DNA from: an uncultured Clostridium sp.
Lineage (GTDB): Bacteria; Bacillota; Clostridia; TANB77; CAG-508
DNA length: 64,000 nt
Direction: 5' to 3'
Assembly: GCA_948442365.1 (NCBI GenBank)
Contig: CAOJRU010000010.1
Coordinates: 1 to 64,000 of the forward strand
Shown: piece after piece, positions 62,052-64,000 of the stretch
Layout of the letters: every line of letters begins with the position of its first letter
Position numbering within the stretch: position 1 is the stretch's first letter
The notes under the pieces: model-generated
Database searches by the model: none
Seen by the model: the letters and a program-made list of their open reading frames with translations, nothing else
Told to the model about the DNA's origin: nothing
Made by a program: the position numbers and the translations under genes

Positions 62052-62813
62052 ATGAATAAGCAAGAACGAAAAGAAATATACAATGACCAAGTAGAAGGAA
62101 GAAACGCAGTTATTGAATTATTAGAAAGTGGAAAAGACATCAACAAAATATTCATAACCAAAGGAGAGCGACACGGTTCTATCCACAAAATTATTAGTAT
62201 GGCAAAAGAAAATAAAGTAATCTTAGTTGAAAAAGAAAAAAGGAAAATGGAAGAAATGGCGCAAACTGAAAACTATCAAGGCGTTATTGCTATGGTACCA
62301 CCTTATGAATACTGCCAAATAGAAGATATTTTACAAGAAGCCAAAACAAGAGGAGAGGACCCTTTTGTATTAATTTTAGATGGGATTGAAGATCCGCACA
62401 ATTTAGGATCTATTATTAGAACAGCGGAAACAGCAGGGGTTCATGGAATTATTATTCCCAAAAGAAGAAGTGCTACTGTCAACAGTACCGTTAATAAAGT
62501 ATCAGCAGGAGCAGTACAACATATGAAAGTGGCAAGAGTGACCAATATAACAGATGCTATAGAAACACTTAAAAAAGAGGGACTTTGGATTTGCGGAACC
62601 GATATTAATACAACAACTTATTATTATGAACAAGATTTAACAGGAGCAATTGGTATTGTAATTGGAAATGAAGGAAGTGGTATGAGTCAAAAGGTAAAAA
62701 AGAATTGTGACTTTTTAATAAAAATTCCAATGAAGGGAAAAGTAACATCCTTAAATGCTTCTGTCTCAACAGGAATTGTTCTTTATGAAGCAGTGAAACA
62801 GAAAATAAAGTGA
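62052..62813 (+). CDS. rlmB: 23S rRNA 2'-O-methyltransferase RlmB (TrmH/SpoU family)
   Basis: 253 residues. An N-terminal substrate-binding domain (EGRNAVIELLESGKDINKIF) is followed by the SPOUT trefoil-knot domain: motif 1 LDGIEDPHNLGSIIRTAE, motif 2 IGIVIGNEGSGMS, motif 3 IPMKGKVTSLNASVSTGI. This pattern is RlmB, which methylates the G2251-equivalent in 23S rRNA. Ribosome site GGGTGAAG is modest. It is followed by a membrane-anchored gene of unrelated type. Confidence 0.93.
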   Translation: MNKQERKEIYNDQVEGRNAVIELLESGKDINKIFITKGERHGSIHKIISMAKENKVILVEKEKRKMEEMAQTENYQGVIAMVPPYEYCQIEDILQEAKTRGEDPFVLILDGIEDPHNLGSIIRTAETAGVHGIIIPKRRSATVNSTVNKVSAGAVQHMKVARVTNITDAIETLKKEGLWICGTDINTTTYYYEQDLTGAIGIVIGNEGSGMSQKVKKNCDFLIKIPMKGKVTSLNASVSTGIVLYEAVKQKIK

Positions 62814-62921
62814 AACTTTTTTATATTTTGAATTAAAAGGATATCAATTTTTATTTGGAAAAAAGATTGAAATTTTATGGTAGAAACGATACAATAGTTA
62901 TAAAAGTAAGGAGGAAAGCAG

Positions 62922-64000
62922 ATGATACCACGAAAAAAGAAAAATACCATTATTATTATATGTCTGGTAGTTTTCATAGTAATGATAGCAACCACACTCA
63001 TTTTATTGTATATCAATACAGATATGTTTAAATCAAATGCCACATTGTTTGCCAAATATTTAGGACAAAGTGTAGACAATGTAAATACTGTTTATCAAGA
63101 AATAGGGAAAAGTCAATATGATGAGTTGCTAAAGCAAAACAAGTATACAACCCAAACACAAGTAAAAGTAAATGTCATAGAAGATAGAGGAACCACAGCA
63201 GAAAATTCACAAAATTCCATTAATCCATTACAATTAAAGATAGATGGACAAGTTGATAGCAGTAATCAATATAATTATCAAGATATTCAACTATTAAATC
63301 AAGATAAAAAAGTAGCAGAAATCGAATATATACAAAATGAAAATACTTATGGAATTAGATTTTCTGATTTATTTAATCAATATTTATTGGTAAATAACGA
63401 AAACTTAAAAGAGTTATTAAAAAAAGCAGGTTATTCGCAAGAAGAAATAGAAAAAATGCCAGATACCATAACATTTGGTGATGACTTAAAAGGGATTTTT
63501 GAACTTTCTGAAGAAGAAAGACAAAAATTAAAAACAACCTATATTAATATCATCCATACTAATGTTTCCAAAGATAACTTTTCAAAGGAAAAAAATCAAT
63601 CCATTCAAATAGACGGTAATTCGATTTATGCTAATGCTTATAGTTTGACCTTAACCAAAGAACAAATGAACAATTTGTATATCAAGATGCTAGAACAATG
63701 TAAGCAAGATGAGATTATATTAAATAAATTAGATAAGATGCAAACTTTATTGGATCTATTTAATCAAAATAGTAATCCTATTCTTTTAAGAGAACAATTC
63801 GTACAAGAGATAGAAAAGATAATCAATCAAATAACCAAAAATAATATTGGACAAGAAGAGTCAAAAATAATTGTCTATGAGAATAAAGGAACAACTCTAA
63901 AAATCACAATACAAAATCCAGACTATGAAATCAATATAGATACATTATCATTGCAAAATGAAAAATACACACAGGTATCTTATCATGATACCAAAAAAGA
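62922..64000 (+). CDS. membrane-anchored extracytoplasmic protein, truncated by window end
   Basis: ATG at 62922 (AAGGAGG upstream) opens an ORF still running at 64000, about 359 codons. A short basic start (IPRKKKN) and one membrane helix (TIIIICLVVFIVMIATTLILL) put the rest outside the cell. The ectodomain is polar, Gln/Asn-rich and helical, with segments like SEEERQKLKTTYINIIHTNVS. No catalytic motif or known domain is recognised in the visible part. The 3' end lies outside the window. Confidence 0.75.
   Translation, partial: MIPRKKKNTIIIICLVVFIVMIATTLILLYINTDMFKSNATLFAKYLGQSVDNVNTVYQEIGKSQYDELLKQNKYTTQTQVKVNVIEDRGTTAENSQNSINPLQLKIDGQVDSSNQYNYQDIQLLNQDKKVAEIEYIQNENTYGIRFSDLFNQYLLVNNENLKELLKKAGYSQEEIEKMPDTITFGDDLKGIFELSEEERQKLKTTYINIIHTNVSKDNFSKEKNQSIQIDGNSIYANAYSLTLTKEQMNNLYIKMLEQCKQDEIILNKLDKMQTLLDLFNQNSNPILLREQFVQEIEKIINQITKNNIGQEESKIIVYENKGTTLKITIQNPDYEINIDTLSLQNEKYTQVSYHDTKK

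Overview
The window comes from an AT-rich, low-GC, endospore-forming member of the Clostridia, most likely an uncultured gut lineage. The basis is strong AT bias, AGA-dominated arginine usage, frequent TTG/GTG starts behind GGAGG-type ribosome sites, a glycine T-box, PolC-type replicative polymerase, and sporulation genes (spoIIM, dpsA, ylbJ, sleB, an sspH-like small acid-soluble protein). Most of the window is ordinary housekeeping chromosome.

Layout. 1-2.8 kb is a small accessory island: short basic or helical ORFs, an XRE regulator, palindromic operators, and a candidate type I toxin/antisense RNA pair. 2.8-11 kb holds a MazG-like protein, tmcAL, rnhA, an EndoQ-like nuclease, spoIIM, xerD and an Alg14/Alg13-like glycosyltransferase pair. 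11-24.7 kb holds an LTA-synthase-like enzyme, ruvB, queH, an aminopeptidase, polA, a lytic transglycosylase, dpsA and uppP. 25-40 kb holds an Rpn-like nuclease with a 12-bp repeat tract, ylbJ, murB and a yvcK relative, a glycogen debranching enzyme, holA, sleB, a prepilin peptidase, a Xaa-Pro peptidase and efp. 40-64 kb holds an M23 peptidase, tRNA-Trp, a T-box and glyS, a TGS-nucleoside kinase, a U32 peptidase, a two-OB-fold polC, an HD protein, a DnaA-box cluster, lepA, rlmB and a truncated membrane-anchored gene.

The main finding is a recurrent recoding signal. Five conserved genes (polA, uppP, glycogen debranching enzyme, glyS, M23 peptidase) are each split by one +1 frameshift, and in all five the break is an in-frame CGG codon. 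Dropping the C makes the next triplet GGN, restores the frame and places glycine where the family has or tolerates glycine. By eye I found no CGG read as arginine in any intact conserved gene here; the only other in-frame CGGs are in three short, poorly conserved ORFs. CGG therefore looks like an unassigned or starved codon at which the ribosome shifts +1, or a CGGN quadruplet read by a tRNA-Gly. The codon before CGG is always Leu CUN or Ser UCN.

Second, several intergenic regions carry large imperfect hairpins. Two of them (9.6-10.1 kb and 24.7-24.9 kb) share a clearly homologous core of about 145 nt with compensatory changes, and a third (42.8-43.0 kb) has the same architecture. They look like a family of structured RNA or non-autonomous mobile elements. 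Shorter REP-like hairpins are scattered behind genes.
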